Source: Anopheles merus (Eukaryota > Arthropoda > Insecta > Diptera > Culicidae). Taken from it: 64,000 bases of DNA. This document shows positions 11,681 to 23,770 of the stretch, piece by piece (the stretch's first letter is position 1; each line of letters opens with the position of its first letter). The notes beneath the pieces are model-generated. The model worked only from the letters and a program-made list of their open reading frames with translations. It was not told the origin of the DNA and made no database searches. Both the position numbers and the translations under genes were made by a program. The stretch lies in NCBI RefSeq assembly GCF_017562075.2, contig NC_054081.1, positions 13,766,528-13,830,527 on the forward strand. Reading direction: 5' to 3'.

Positions 11681-14600
11681 CTTATCTTTACCTAATTATG
11701 ATGACAACGGAGCCAATTTAGCGGCTGAACGATCAAAACAAAGAAAGAAAGCGTTATGACAATTGGATGGATTCGTAAAAATATAAAAAAGTGCATCATC
11801 GCTATGTGGATGTGCACATTAACTATTAATATATTGACCTCAAATAATGCAATCAAGTAATTAATTCAATACTTCGAAAACGAAACAAACCAGCAAGACG
11901 GTATGTCAGACACTTTAAAATAAAAGACTCAAAATTAATTAATAAATATCAGCCACCAGTTTCTAACTACCACCCATCTGTGGACTGTTCAATTCTTATT
12001 GCCTACTAAAAAATGTGCATCGCACACTGTTCGGCGGCAGGGACCATTTTCAGAATCCCTGATGTAGATAATTTAAGCTGATTAAAATCACGAGTATGTG
12101 GAAGAGGATGTAGTGTGTGGTCGAAGAGCTAGATTGTTATTCCTGACTTTTTTTTTAATTTTTGAAATTACTTAGGTGAGCAAGAATTAACACATGCTTA
12201 TCTATACCCAGTCACAAACAGTGAAAGCAATGCTGAATAATTATAAATTATTTTATTTCTATCCTTTTCTGTCAACCAAACTTTGCCTGTCTCCGTAAGG
12301 GATAAAATCACCTTTTGGTGTTACTATCAATTGAATGATTGAATGAAGAAGGGTGAAAAAAAACTACATACGATGCAGAAAGTCAAGGCAATTGGCAGGC
12401 GGGTCCCGATAGCGGCTGGATTTTCCATTCTGACCTCTTTCCACTAGAAAAAAAAAAACTCCGTTAAATTTTTCCACAGTTTGGAACACGATTTCCTTCC
12501 CGCCTTTCCGTCCCGCATCAGCCGAAATGTTTGAGCCGCGCCCGTTGTTCGGTATTTTGTGTTTTGCATTTTATTGAGCAACCAAAAATCTGCCTCCCAT
12601 TCCCCCGGGGCAAAGCTTGCGCGAGTAGGTAGGAGGTTGTAGGGGGTTAGTTTTTCCTGTGAATTTTACCTCCCAGCCGCTCCCGTAGCACGCCGGCTGG
12701 TCGGTTAAATCTACGCGATATCTCAGCCTTGGTGTTACGTTTATTTATTTATTTATTTTTATTTGCTTGCACTGTGTACGTATGTGTGTGTGTGTGTGTG
12801 TGTCGAAGAGTGTCCATTGGATGAGACTTTCCTTCTAAAATCTTCGCATGTTTGTGTCGTTTAAAAATCGCCGGAAACTTGCCGGTATGGAAATGTTTTG
12901 TTCACACACACACACACACACTCACACACATACGGTTCAATAGCTTGGCTTACAGAGCAGTTGGCTTGCTATTGGAGGTTAAGCAAAAGCGAAAAGAGCA
13001 CCAGTGTGCGTTTCAAAATGTAATAAAATTTTCCAGTAATAAAATCAATCCCTCGTTCGCAATTGCGACTGTTGCCGGCGGAGACGCCCAGTGTTTCACT
13101 CCTCCTGTCAACTTTCTCGTGTCTTCCACATATCCGTGGATACTAATAGTGTGTATGTGTGTGTGTGTATGTGTGTGATGACAGGAAGTTTAAAAAACGA
13201 GGTGATAAAATAGAAAGGGGGAAAGAGTTTTTCCTTAGGTGTCGAACGTGTGGACGAAAGTAGTTGCCGCACAGTAGCAAGAACGGGTTCGCGTTTTGCA
13301 GTCCCGTCCCTGCCGTGAAACGACGAGCTGATGCAAATGCAATCTTTATTGACCTGCTCGAAGTTCGAGTTTTCTTTTGGCTAGTTTAACCTCCCCGAGC
13401 GGGTGCTGCGATGGCAGCGAGCAAAACTGCTTCAAACCCGATCCGGCTGATGCTGTTCGAGCTCATTTTGTTCGACGTTTTGTCACTCTTCCGGAGCGCA
13501 CTCGTGTGGGATGGAAAAGGTAAATGATGGTTTCCGGGCGACATATCCGCTGGCGCTGGCTACTTTAAAATTCACATAAATTTCGGCTTTTGAGGTGGTG
13601 CAAAAAAAAACACGGTTCAATCTTTCTGGGCAGTGTTTTTTATATATATTTTTTGTTAGCTTCACATACACGTGCTGGGGCTTTTCCCACGGTTTAAAGA
13701 GGGACAACGGTTTGGCTCGATTACGCGATACACACACACACACACACACACTGCTTACGATTACCATAAACATTAATTTATTGGAATTTATTTTTATCGA
13801 TAGATTAAATTCCGGCATGTCTAATAAATTTTTCAAAACTTCCCGCCACTCTGCCCTAGCTGTGTAGCCCACCGGACGAGTCAAGAGACCGCGTGGAAAT
13901 AAACTGTAAGTAAAACGAAAATCTTTAGCCGTCGAAATACGGAAGCCTTCGGAAGCCTTCGATACTCGGTTGTCTGGCAGTGGAATGCGAGGATGAGAAT
14001 CGTCCTATACACACAAGCGCGCGCACACACACATACATATAAATACGTGGGCTCAGAGGGTCGTCGAGAGTGTGTTCTTACGCAACGCAGATCCAGCCAC
14101 GGTCGTTGCGAATCACTTCCCCATGCAGCAGCAAGAATGAATGTTATTGCATTTTGAATTGACAGATTTGTTGGATTTTCCTCGTGTTCTTCTGCTTCTC
14201 AGCATTTACAAACACACACATACATACCCAGGCTCGCGAGCTGGGGGATGTATTTGCGATTGATGTGATTTACATTTTCCTCACCAATAATCCAATCCAA
14301 TCGGCAGGCCCCGAGGCCCGCGGCTCTAATCCACCTTGGAAACTTTCGCTTTCGTGCAGGGGAAGGAACGGAATAAGGAGCTGCAAGTGTGTAGGAAGGG
14401 GGTTGTTCAATATTAAATGCTTTATAATTTTCATGCAAATTACACCATACATTACCACACATACACCATACCTCGCGTGCGGGATTTAGCTGCATTTTTA
14501 GGGAATGGGAAGGATGGATGTTTGGTTTGGGTTTGCCTCCAATTTATAGTTTTCACTTTTGATTAGGTGAATTGAGCAAAGAAGAAAAGGAAAATTGTGT

Positions 14601-15789
14601 ACTTGATCGAGATATTTTATAGAAATGTTCTGCTTTTTGTGTATTGATTGTATTATGCCTTATAATTATGATTATTACTTAAGAAAGGATGAAATAATAC
14701 TACCCTTAAACCATCAGGTGTATTAAAAGTATAAGATATAGAACAATTTGATTTATTTTAGCGACACAGTCGTCTTTTTTGAATAAATAAATTGTGTGCA
14801 CTCTACTTCTTCGTTTAACAAACATGTTACATTTCTTTCCAGCTTGACGAGAAAGAGAAAAGGAAAAATGTAAATGGCTAATTTTCCATTATGGATCACG
14901 GTATAAAAATGTTCTATACCGTAGTTTAGCGTGTATGATCAATAACCCCCTGATGACCAATAATTTATTTAAAAATCAATAAATCAAAGATGATCAATTT
15001 GTTTTTTCTTTCTTGCTTCTATAACAAGCGAATGGAAGGCCAACAGTGTGCTTCTGGACTCTTTTGGTATTTTCTCAGCATTAGTTTTGACCTTATACTC
15101 TAGTGACTCCTTTTTAGGAACTTGAATTCTTTTTCTCAATTTTTTTCCTAGCGCATTTCCTTAACAACACTCGTTGCCTCTTATATTATTATCCTAGTGG
15201 ATACCCAAGCATCAGAATATCTGTTCTAGTATTAGATAGTAGTGTCTCAGGTACAATCGAAATGTTATTATTTTTGTTTTTGATTTTGGTCAGTTTTGAC
15301 CTGAATTGGGGTTGCTATGCACACTAAAAACCAGCATATGCACGAAATCAGAGGACTTTACAGGGTGGCAACTACTGGTTTGAGCTTAATGACATAAACA
15401 AAGAGCAACATGTCATACAATTCAACCTAGATGTTTTAAACTATGAAATCAATGTCTGCTTGTAGTAAGTTCGAATTATAGTTACGGTTGCCATGTAATG
15501 TGATGAGCGTACATACGGTACAACGATCAACGTCGCGGTAGGTCAGTGTTTCGCTGACTTATATCGAGGTAGAATAATACTGTGTTCGAAAGGGATTTTT
15601 CAACTCTACATCGTCAAGGTGATCCTAGAAACCCAGAAGGGGTTTCCTTTACTGGAAACGATGGAGTTTAGAAGCCTTACCTTGGGAAGGGTGGCATAAA
15701 TAAACTCTTGGAATAAGTTGGAAGGCGAAGTTTTTGGGCAGTATAACGTCCTATCTTGACAGTCCGAACGAATCTGACTGCCATGGAAT
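11681..15789. other. Non-coding stretch with several microsatellites
   Basis: It holds (TG)n at 12783-12803, (CA)n at 12903-12921, TG runs near 13148-13178, (CA)n at 13732-13752 and a duplicated 11-mer CGGAAGCCTTC at 13948-13970. 14560-15780 is AT-rich and probably old repeat sequence. Open frames of up to 133 codons are simple-repeat translations. No gene is recognised. Confidence 0.5.
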
Positions 15790-15793
15790 TGGT

Positions 15794-15794
15794 T

Positions 15795-15829
<35 letters not shown>
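15794..15829. repeat. (TTTA)n tail of the CR1-clade LINE
   Basis: Eight or more TTTA units lie about 50 bases downstream of the ORF2 stop in element orientation, as expected for the simple-repeat 3' end of a non-LTR element. Confidence 0.9.
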
Positions 15830-15882
15830 CATAACTGCTGTCTGAATTGAATTCTTAACAACATACCTATTAACTAAACTTA

Positions 15883-18435
15883 TTAAATATTTGCTCGGAG
15901 GATGGATCGGAAGGATGGTAAGGAGAGGTGATGGTCAAACAGGTGTGCGCAGGAATTAAACAATCTCACAGCACGTAATAAAGGGTCATTTAAACCAACT
16001 GAAGTGTGTCGATTTGGAACAAATAAAGGAGCACGAGGGCGTATGGAACGAATTGGAACATAGAAATGCAGGGATGAAAGAATGATATGTGAATCCACAG
16101 CATTAGATATGAGCGAGGCAACAAACATTATTTGGGAAATGTGACGGCGTTTCTCCAATGAGTCCAGACCCAACAGCTGGCATCTTTGCTCATAGTCCGG
16201 TAGGGTATCTGACGTGAAGCCGGGCATTTTGCTGACAATATAACGAGTAAATGATCTCTGCACTCTTTCTATGCGGGCAATCGATATAAATGAGGTGGGA
16301 CACCAAACAACAACACAGTATTCCAAAATCGGTCTTACTAACGAACAATATAACGCTTTTAAACACAGAGGGTCGGTTATGCGGATTGAAAAACGTTTTA
16401 TCATACCGATTGTTTTACGAGCCTTATTAACGGTAACGTCAATGTGATCGAGGAATGATAACCTGCTATCGAAAGTTACACCAAGATCTTTTACCGAGAG
16501 TACACGATTTATTGCTATACCCTCGAAGTTATAAGCAGTCGTAACGGGACAACGTGAACGACTGAAGGACATGACATGACATTTTTCGGGGCATAGAACT
16601 AGCTGGTTCGATGAGCACCATGATGCAAATCGGTTGAGGATGTTTTGGAGCGATACGCAGTCACCAACAGACGATATAGATTTAAAAATCTTTAGGTCAT
16701 CTGCATAACAAAGAAAACAATCGTGTGGAATGACTGAGTTAACATCATTAATAAATAAAACGAACAATAAAGGACTCAACACGCTACCTTGAGGCACTCC
16801 CGATTTGGATGAAAAGGATTTGGAAAAACAGGAGTTTAGTTTAACACGAAAAGAGCGATTGCTGAGAAACGAATCAAGCCAACGAATGTGTGAGTCAATG
16901 AAACCCATTTTGGATAGCTTCGCAAGAAGGATAGGGTGAGGAATACGGTCAAAGGCTGCTTTAAAGTCAGTATAAATGATATCAACCTGAGAACCGCTGT
17001 CTAAACTATAGGTGATAATGGAAGTCAAGGAAATAAGGTTTGTCAAGGTAGAACGTTTAGGAAAGAAACCGTGTTGCTGAGGTATAATGCAGTTTCTTGC
17101 AATAAAGAGGATATGTGAGTGTACTATAGATTCAAATATTTTGGAGCTTGCACAGAGGATGCTGATTCCACGATAATTGGTAGCGTTTGCACGATTACCT
17201 TTCTTAGGGATAGGAGTAATATGAGCTAATTTCCATGTGTCCGGGAATGAACATGATTTAATGGATATACGGTACAGTTTTAATAGGAGAGAACCGAGCA
17301 CAGTATTGCATTTCTTATAAACTGCTGCTGGAATGCCATCTGGACCGGGATTATATGACTGTTTCAGATTTTTTATTGCTTGTAAAACTGTGCTAAGGTG
17401 TATGTTTAGATTACTGTCATTGATTACATCGGTGGGAGTGTTATGAGTGCTATTAGAGATTGATGCTTTGGTATTGATTGATTCAGCATACACACTTGAA
17501 AAATGTTCAGCTAGAAGGTTGCAGCAGCCGTCAGTACCGGATGCAGAGAGATTGCCAAGATTCAGATGAGAAGGGATATCATTAGATTTACGACGTTTAT
17601 CAGCATATCCCCAAAAGGCTTTAGGATGAATTTTAAACTGTGCTTGCACTCGGTGGACGTAAGATCTAAAGCAAGCCCTGTTATATATGCGATATGCATT
17701 AGAGGCGTATTTGAATATGCGCTTATGATGAGGATCTCGCATGTCTTGATATTTACGTAGTGTGCGATTGCGATCTCTTTTGAGGGAGCGGAGTGTAGAG
17801 TCAGACCAGGGAGGGGAGTTGTTAGGTTTATAGGTAGGACAGCAGGAGGGGAAAGCCGAGATAATATTAGCATTAAAAGCAGTAACCGCATCATTAATTG
17901 AAATATCTGTATCTAAGAACGACCAGTTAATATTCGAAAGCATAGCTGAAAGTTTAGAGTAATCCATTTTTTTAAAGTTATATCTACGAATATTTGACGA
18001 TACTGAGCGCGGAGCCTTTTGAATATTTGCAGAGAGAGAGAATTCTAAAGCTGGATGATAATCATCTGGTCTAAGTAAAGGTGCTACAGCCGATAGCACC
18101 TGAGAATTTATATCAACTGCGCTCTCATTAACAAAAATTAGATCTAATTGACGTCCCAGACTGTTTTTGATCCCTGAGATTTGACGGAGACTACACTCTG
18201 TTATTATGTCGCAAAATACAATATGTTGAGCGTTGTTTGATGAGTGTGCATTACTTGAAACATAATAGTTTTCAATGGGCGTCCAAACAATAGAAGGCAT
18301 ATTGAAATCACCTAACAATAACATTAAATCGTTTCTTTTTAGGCGGTGTTGAACCGCATCAATACTATCGCTAAGGCTATTATATTCAATAAGTTTCGTA
18401 CATTTGCTTTTGGAATGCGTGTTTGTGCCAATCAA
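15883..18435 (-). CDS. Endonuclease / reverse transcriptase, CR1-clade ORF2 (N-terminally truncated)
   Basis: An intact 850-codon frame. Residues 1-130 hold the C-terminal half of an APE-like endonuclease: LLLGDFNMP at 39-47 (catalytic D and N) and RPDDYHPAL near 122-130 in place of the usual SDHxPL. A linker follows to about 350. The reverse transcriptase domain has NPGPDGIPAAVYKKC near 362-376, ITPIPKKGNRANATNYRGIS at 406-424, IYTDFKAAFDRI with the first catalytic Asp near 490, SGVPQGSVLSPLLF near 545-558 and YADD at 577-580. The C-terminal region has YCSLVRPILEYCVVVWCP, diagnostic of CR1-type elements. The apparent start is a TTG just after an in-frame stop, so it is not a true start; about 100 endonuclease residues are lost. 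The enzyme would nick DNA and prime cDNA synthesis at the nick. The polymerase part looks catalytically intact, but the nuclease should be inactive. Confidence 0.92.
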   Translation of the reverse strand: MIGTNTHSKSKCTKLIEYNSLSDSIDAVQHRLKRNDLMLLLGDFNMPSIVWTPIENYYVSSNAHSSNNAQHIVFCDIITECSLRQISGIKNSLGRQLDLIFVNESAVDINSQVLSAVAPLLRPDDYHPALEFSLSANIQKAPRSVSSNIRRYNFKKMDYSKLSAMLSNINWSFLDTDISINDAVTAFNANIISAFPSCCPTYKPNNSPPWSDSTLRSLKRDRNRTLRKYQDMRDPHHKRIFKYASNAYRIYNRACFRSYVHRVQAQFKIHPKAFWGYADKRRKSNDIPSHLNLGNLSASGTDGCCNLLAEHFSSVYAESINTKASISNSTHNTPTDVINDSNLNIHLSTVLQAIKNLKQSYNPGPDGIPAAVYKKCNTVLGSLLLKLYRISIKSCSFPDTWKLAHITPIPKKGNRANATNYRGISILCASSKIFESIVHSHILFIARNCIIPQQHGFFPKRSTLTNLISLTSIITYSLDSGSQVDIIYTDFKAAFDRIPHPILLAKLSKMGFIDSHIRWLDSFLSNRSFRVKLNSCFSKSFSSKSGVPQGSVLSPLLFVLFINDVNSVIPHDCFLCYADDLKIFKSISSVGDCVSLQNILNRFASWCSSNQLVLCPEKCHVMSFSRSRCPVTTAYNFEGIAINRVLSVKDLGVTFDSRLSFLDHIDVTVNKARKTIGMIKRFSIRITDPLCLKALYCSLVRPILEYCVVVWCPTSFISIARIERVQRSFTRYIVSKMPGFTSDTLPDYEQRCQLLGLDSLEKRRHISQIMFVASLISNAVDSHIILSSLHFYVPIRSIRPRAPLFVPNRHTSVGLNDPLLRAVRLFNSCAHLFDHHLSLPSFRSILRANI

Positions 18436-18480
18436 AGGTTATTGATATGAGGTGCAATTTATACATTGTATCGGAGTGAG

Positions 18481-21400
18481 GTGTTTGCCATTTTGTGCCT
18501 ATACTGCGCTTTTAGTGTTTTTACGAAGGTTCTGGAAAGTATAAACTGTTCTAGCTAAAGAACGGGTGCGTTAGTCGATCTTTTACACTGCGCTTTTACA
18601 ATAAGTTGCTATGCATTTTCTGTTTGTTCACTTTGCTGCAGTAACGCTTGAATTGCATTTGTTGCGCGTTTCGGTTGTTTTTGATAAATGTGTCTCAATG
18701 GTTTTTTTTTAAATGGACGGTATGGTCAGGGAATGTTGCTATGGTGTGGATATAGCTGATAGTGTGTATTATAAAAAGTTCTGTATTGTAGATATGCTAC
18801 ATGCTTACTTCTCAAAAACTGAATTCCAGTGGTCTCAAATCTGCAAAATCTGTAGGCCATTTGGACGAGCTGATGAAATATGGCAAATTCTCCTTATGTC
18901 ATTCCTGAACGATTGAAGCCTTTCTATCGCGAAAACATGCTCCATAAATACCTCAACATTCAAAGTTACCTTCAGAGTAATACGTTTTTGAAAGAATTAA
19001 AAATCGGCTGAATTTATTCCGAAAAAAAATAATAAACAAAAATCTCTCTAAATATTCTCAAGTGTTTGACACGCAGTGTGACACTTCTACGATACCAGCC
19101 TGTAAGTAATACATCATGTTTTTTATGGTTTTTCTAACACTTTAAACATAATACACTGATAATTCAAAACTCAACTTAAACGTTTGAAAATTTTCACTGC
19201 TCTTCAAGCAGTTTCAATGTGTAAAATTATTTAGGTTATTTAACACGAAAAAATAATAAATAATGAGCAACAAAAAACAGCATATAACATTATCCGTTAA
19301 ACCATCTTCGAAGAACTGAATTAAACCTCACCACTTTGCATTAACAAAACGGTAACGAAAAAGAAAATCCATCCTTCTCCACGTTCTTATCCTGCCTGTG
19401 GGTCGAACTTCATTAGTGTATGGTTGATTGGGATCAGATTCCTTTTTTTCACCCGTCCCTGCCTGCTTCTTCAAACACACCAGTTCGAAAAAGTTCTTTC
19501 CCCGTCCTTTTCCCATCTTGCGGCGCGAAGGTGTATCGAAACCGGTAATCCGGGCACGAAGCACGAGCCCAACTCTAAATTAGTTCATCCAATTAGCCCG
19601 GCTGGCTCACACAAAATCCGATTGGCTACCATTTAAACTTTTGGCCGCCGAACGCACGGCATACAGCGGGTAACGGGAACGGGTTTTTCTTTTTCCTTCT
19701 TTCCTTCATCTGCAAAGTGTATGTGGTTTTTCCATTAGCATTCAATCTTTGTACCTCTGGCCGCGTACGGGTGGAGCTGGGAAAGCAAAAAGGCTGCTTT
19801 ATTATTAAGCAGTTGCAGCCGCGACATTTCTTCTTTTCTTTTTCCCTCGCCTGTCCCTTCCCCTTTATCCCTTTTATCCAAGTACGGAGGGAGAGCATTC
19901 TTCAAGATTGCTGCCGACCTTTACCCGACCAGAACGAAAGCGTCTTCCGTGATACCTCCGGCCCGTGAGTTGGCTTTCTCTTTGATCCTTTCCGAGCGCA
20001 AACTTTTTCAAAACCTCTTCCATTCACCATCCACGCCTCCTCGCTTCCCATCGCCACAATCATATTCCTTTCCCCAACTCCGTTCGCTTGCTGTGTGATT
20101 TGTGCTTCAAAAAATTATCATTTCCTGGTTGGAAAAATCCAACCACAATCTCGCTCGCGCTCAAATTAGACCCCTCTTGGTTGGCCCGTTTTCCAGCCCA
20201 AAATCTCTTTAAAACAAACCGCTACTTTCCCTACCCTCTCTTTCTTCCCTCCCCATCTCCAGCAGTGTATTACGCGTTGCTTCCCGAAAGGTAATTGACG
20301 GAAGATTGTTAAATCAAAGCGGCGCGATGTAAAAATTAGGTCTGATCCCGAAAACTCCTACAGCCACGGCGTTTCAATCTTCATCCGCGGCAAGACTCCT
20401 TCGTAGACACTTCGCCATGCCACTTAACCCAGCAAACGGTAGCCCACCTTATCCCACCTTTAATCCTGGCAGCAACGGGCGATTTAAATTTTTAATTTTA
20501 ACTTCGGCGGTGGGAAAAATCGTTAACACAGCGCGGAAAAACTGAACCGCGCAAACGAGCTAGCGACAATAAACAACTCATTACGGTACAAGCCCGCGCA
20601 GTTACCACAGGCTTGCCCTCCTTTTCCCTCACTGTCTTTTCCTCTCCGACGTGTGGTCCGCAGAAACTGATACCACTTCTTCAGGGAGACAAGGCTGGAA
20701 AGCAATTCAACCTCCCCGCGCACTTTCGGTACCGCGCGGAATAAAGAGAATAATTGATCAAGCGCAAAAAGACGAATGGTGGCTTAAGGTTTTCTGTGTG
20801 TGTGTTTTTTTTTGTTGTTGCTCTCCAGCGTTCCCGGCGTGACAACTTTCCCGAAGAAAGCGCGTGCCACCTTTCAAGCGAAAGAAGAGAAAAAAATAAA
20901 CACACGAAAGAACGATAGAAAAACAACCAAGATTTTCCACCGGCACCGACAAGTGGCCGTGCTGGCGCTTCCCGCTTGCTGCAGCGTGGGCTGAAATTTA
21001 TGTTAAACTGTTTGATTACCATTTCCGGTGGCGAAAAAAAGAACGTACCTTTGCCGAGCCTTACAACCCAGGGAGGGAAGTAGCGAGTTGGGGGGGTTGG
21101 CGGACCACCCTTCCGTTCGCGCAGCAACACGAGCGACACAAACGAGCGCGGCCTACCGATGGAAGGCAGATAATTAAGAGGTTGCGTTCATAATTGATTA
21201 GTAAGTGAAAAGTTCGCCCACCATCCTCCCGCCTCCCTCCCTTGCCGTCCAGGTGATCCAAAATTTGGCTGTGCGTGTGTTTGTGCGGTTTGGTTTTTAG
21301 CTTATGCTGTGGTGAAGTTTCATTTAAAATTCCCTTTTTACTCCGCAGTGCGGGAATCGGGCGATGGTTTGGTTTTTGGTCGGTAGGCGGCGGTGGGCGG

Positions 21401-21986
21401 TGCCGGCAAGGACGGGGCAATGATTTAGAATTTTGGTAGAGCGCGCGTGGTTTTGTTCTTTAGGGCTCTTGTGGGTTTTGGGTTTGGCGCTAGCAGATGG
21501 GTAACGGTTGTCAGATTTTTATCTTTTGAATGGCTGTAAAAACGTTCCCTTCGCTTGCTTTGTGTGGGTGTATGTGTGTGGGAAAAATGTTACTATATGC
21601 TATGATTGGAGGTTGTGTAGGAATTGCTTACAAGGACATTTCAACACGAACAATGTTGTTAGTTTGAACGAATTATTTTCAATAGAAGGTACAACATTGG
21701 AATGTGATTTTTTATGTTCTAAAGAAAATTCATTTGTTTAAGTTAAGTTTTTTGTCCATCAGGTTATTATATACATAAGTTTGATATGATGATGATAAGT
21801 CCTAGTCCTCATACTCCAACACAGGTTTGACTAGGTCGAAAGCATTTTTGAAATAATATTACTATAATGTTTGCATAAAAATTATGCCTTTTTTTGGATG
21901 GCTGTAACTTGCCTGAAGAAAACTAACTCAGATAATTTAATTCATTAAACATCCATTAAATGATAATCATTCATGCTCACTTTCAA
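18481..21986. other. Non-coding stretch, no gene recognised
   Basis: 18481-19320 is AT-rich and may include the damaged 5' region of the adjacent LINE, though no ORF1-like peptide could be read. 19320-21500 is more GC-rich, with pyrimidine tracts and many overlapping open frames lacking domains. 21500-21986 is AT-rich again. Confidence 0.5.
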
Positions 21987-22285
21987 AAATAAATCTTCCA
22001 CCTTGCAAATTCCCTTTCGTTAGTTTTCCGGAGTTTTCGCCATTTCAGACAAAGACATGCGTGTAGATATTTTTTTTTAAGGTACTACCATCGATGTTTA
22101 TCAATTCCTCCTCAGTTTTCACGACAAAATTGTTGCAGTGGAGCTTTTGCATCATATTGGGCCAGAAAATTTTGATGAGATGCAGTTGAACCGGTTATGG
22201 GTGTCATATCGACATTCCGCCTAAATTCGCCTGAAATGATCGTATTGATATATTTGTTCACTGTAAGTAAGTTTATGATACACCA
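21987..22285 (-). repeat. Unidentified protein-like repeat, copy 1, downstream part
   Basis: Minus-strand reading gives FVVKTEEELINIDGST and, after a short T-run insertion, NGENSGKLTKGNLQGGRFIF. The DNA at 21987-22136 aligns along its length with 62932-63066 at roughly three-quarters identity by eye, and the peptide is also shared. It is followed on the plus strand by a CR1 insertion. I do not recognise the protein; it may be a mobile-element protein or a duplicated gene fragment. Confidence 0.6.
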
Positions 22286-22289
22286 ATGG

Positions 22290-23560
22290 CTTACTGCTGT
22301 CCTATCATCTCTTCTCGACAGCACGGCTTCGTCTCTAAACGATCTGTTAACACAAACCTACTGCAGTTCGGCACTGCGTGTCACGAGGCTTTTCCAGCAG
22401 GGTCAGGTGTCAGGTTGATATTATTTACATGGACTTGAAGGCGACGTTTGATCGCGTAGACTACATTACGCTTCTTGCCAAGCTGGAATGTTTCGGGGTT
22501 TCGCTTTTATTATTGACATGGGTGAACTCTTATTTTAAAAAAACGTTAATAATTCGTTTGGATCAATGATGTAACCTCTTTAGACCGTTGCTATTTATTT
22601 TATATATTAATGATGTTATGTCCATACTGCCTAGACACTATTTCTTAATGTATGCTGACGATATAAGGATTTTTAATGTATCTCGTGTGCCATCTGATAG
22701 CATTGAGCTCCAGAAGCTAATAGACTGGTTTTGTGAATATTGTGAAACCAACAGTCTGTCTATCTCCGTGAACAAATGTGCCGTGATGTCCTTCAATCGT
22801 TTGAAAAACCTCATCCATGATGATTATAAGGTGCTGACCTGGAACGATCATTCATCATCCGTGATCTAGATGTTATGCTTGACAATGAACTTTACTTTCA
22901 CGTCCATTACCAGACTATTACTAGAAGAGCGTCCAAAATGTAAGTTTTTGTTAATCGCCATTCTAAAACTATAAAGGATATTCATTGCCTTAAGTCACTG
23001 TACTTGTCATTTGTCCGATCAGTACTGGAGTACTGTTCTGTTTTATGGTGTCCCTACTCGTTGATCTGGATTAAGAAACTAGAATTCGTCCAAAAAAATA
23101 AACTCACCAATTCCTAATTAGCACACCATGGTACGATGCTCCTTTCCGCACACGGTGCTGAATATTAGGTATTCAATCTCTCAAACAACGCTTAGAGTGT
23201 ATTTGTTGCAAAAATGCTAACACACAGCATCGACGCTCCAGATCTGTTAGCACGATTAAGTATAAATACTGCAGCTAGGATTGTTAGGCATTATGAACAC
23301 TAGAGTATCGACCGTAGGAGGTGACTTTATAGCTATAGCGAACTTTTGTTGTTTATGTCTCCCAGTTTTAATTCGACCTTTTCATATTTTGACTATAACA
23401 TTTCAATCGATACATTTAAAAATCATCTATAGGCGTTGTTTAACACTCTTGACCCCAATTCATGTTAGATCGTTAAGAAGCAAATAGCGCAAGATAGTTG
23501 GTTTAAGGTGCTTAGGCCACTGCGAAGGCCATTCAAATATTTAATTAAATAAATAAATGT
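22290..23560 (+). mobile_element. Degenerate CR1-clade LINE inserted in the unidentified repeat
   Basis: Plus-strand peptide blocks in order are QHGFVSKRSVNTNLLQFGTA, VDIIYMDLKATFDRVDYITL, RPLLFILYINDV, LMYADDIRIFNV, NKCAVMSFNRLK, a damaged stretch containing SLYLSFVRSVLEYCSVLWC, and ILGIQSLKQRLEC, ending in a TAAATAAATAAATG tail at about 23545-23559. Frames change repeatedly and stops interrupt it, so it is a pseudogene, although the catalytic YADD is still readable. It resembles the copy at 15790-18480 but is far more decayed. The 5' end lies in the palm domain. Confidence 0.85.
22588..22869 (+). pseudogene. CR1-clade reverse transcriptase fragment with YADD box
   Basis: An open piece of the degenerate CR1 copy. 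It begins in the conserved LLFILYINDV stretch, has LMYADDIRIF (catalytic metal-binding Asp pair) about 30 residues in, then LSISVNKCAVMSFNRLK, which matches the LVLCPEKCHVMSFSRSR block of the intact copy at 15883-18435. It stops early and is too short to fold as an enzyme. Confidence 0.85.
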
Positions 23561-23564
23561 TTCC

Positions 23565-23770
23565 CAGGTACACTGTTTGACCGATCACAACGATCTCCTG
23601 GCCAAGCGAACGCAGCGACGTCTACAAACTGCAGCACGTCGTCCGTTTTAGACGCTACCGGATGCCGTTCTATGATCGCGCACGCTTCTAAAAGAAGTGG
23701 TATTACTTTTTTGACCATCACGGTTAGAGTTCGACTGATAGAGGTGTACAATATTATCTGGCGATTCATG
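23565..23770 (-). repeat. Unidentified protein-like repeat, copy 1, upstream part
   Basis: Minus-strand reading gives IPLLLEACAIIERHPVASKT and DDVLQFVDVAAFAWPGD. Copy 2 at 63245-63330 reads LRSEACAIKERLSDTSKADI and VLQVL on the same strand. In copy 2 the two conserved blocks are about 180 bases apart; here they are about 1.48 kb apart. Subtracting the CR1 insertion (about 1.27 kb) gives about 0.21 kb, so this is the displaced other half of the repeat at 21987-22285. Confidence 0.6.

Larger units (their letters stand above)
15790..18480 (-). mobile_element. CR1-clade LINE with near-complete ORF2
   Basis: A single copy runs from a 3' tail of TTTA units on the plus strand (15794-15829, reading as TAAA repeats in element orientation) back to about 18480, where recognisable ORF2 ends. 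No ORF1 is visible, and the endonuclease N-terminus is missing, so the copy is 5'-truncated or rearranged there. The absence of frameshifts in 850 codons suggests it inserted recently compared with the other LINE relics here. Confidence 0.9.
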
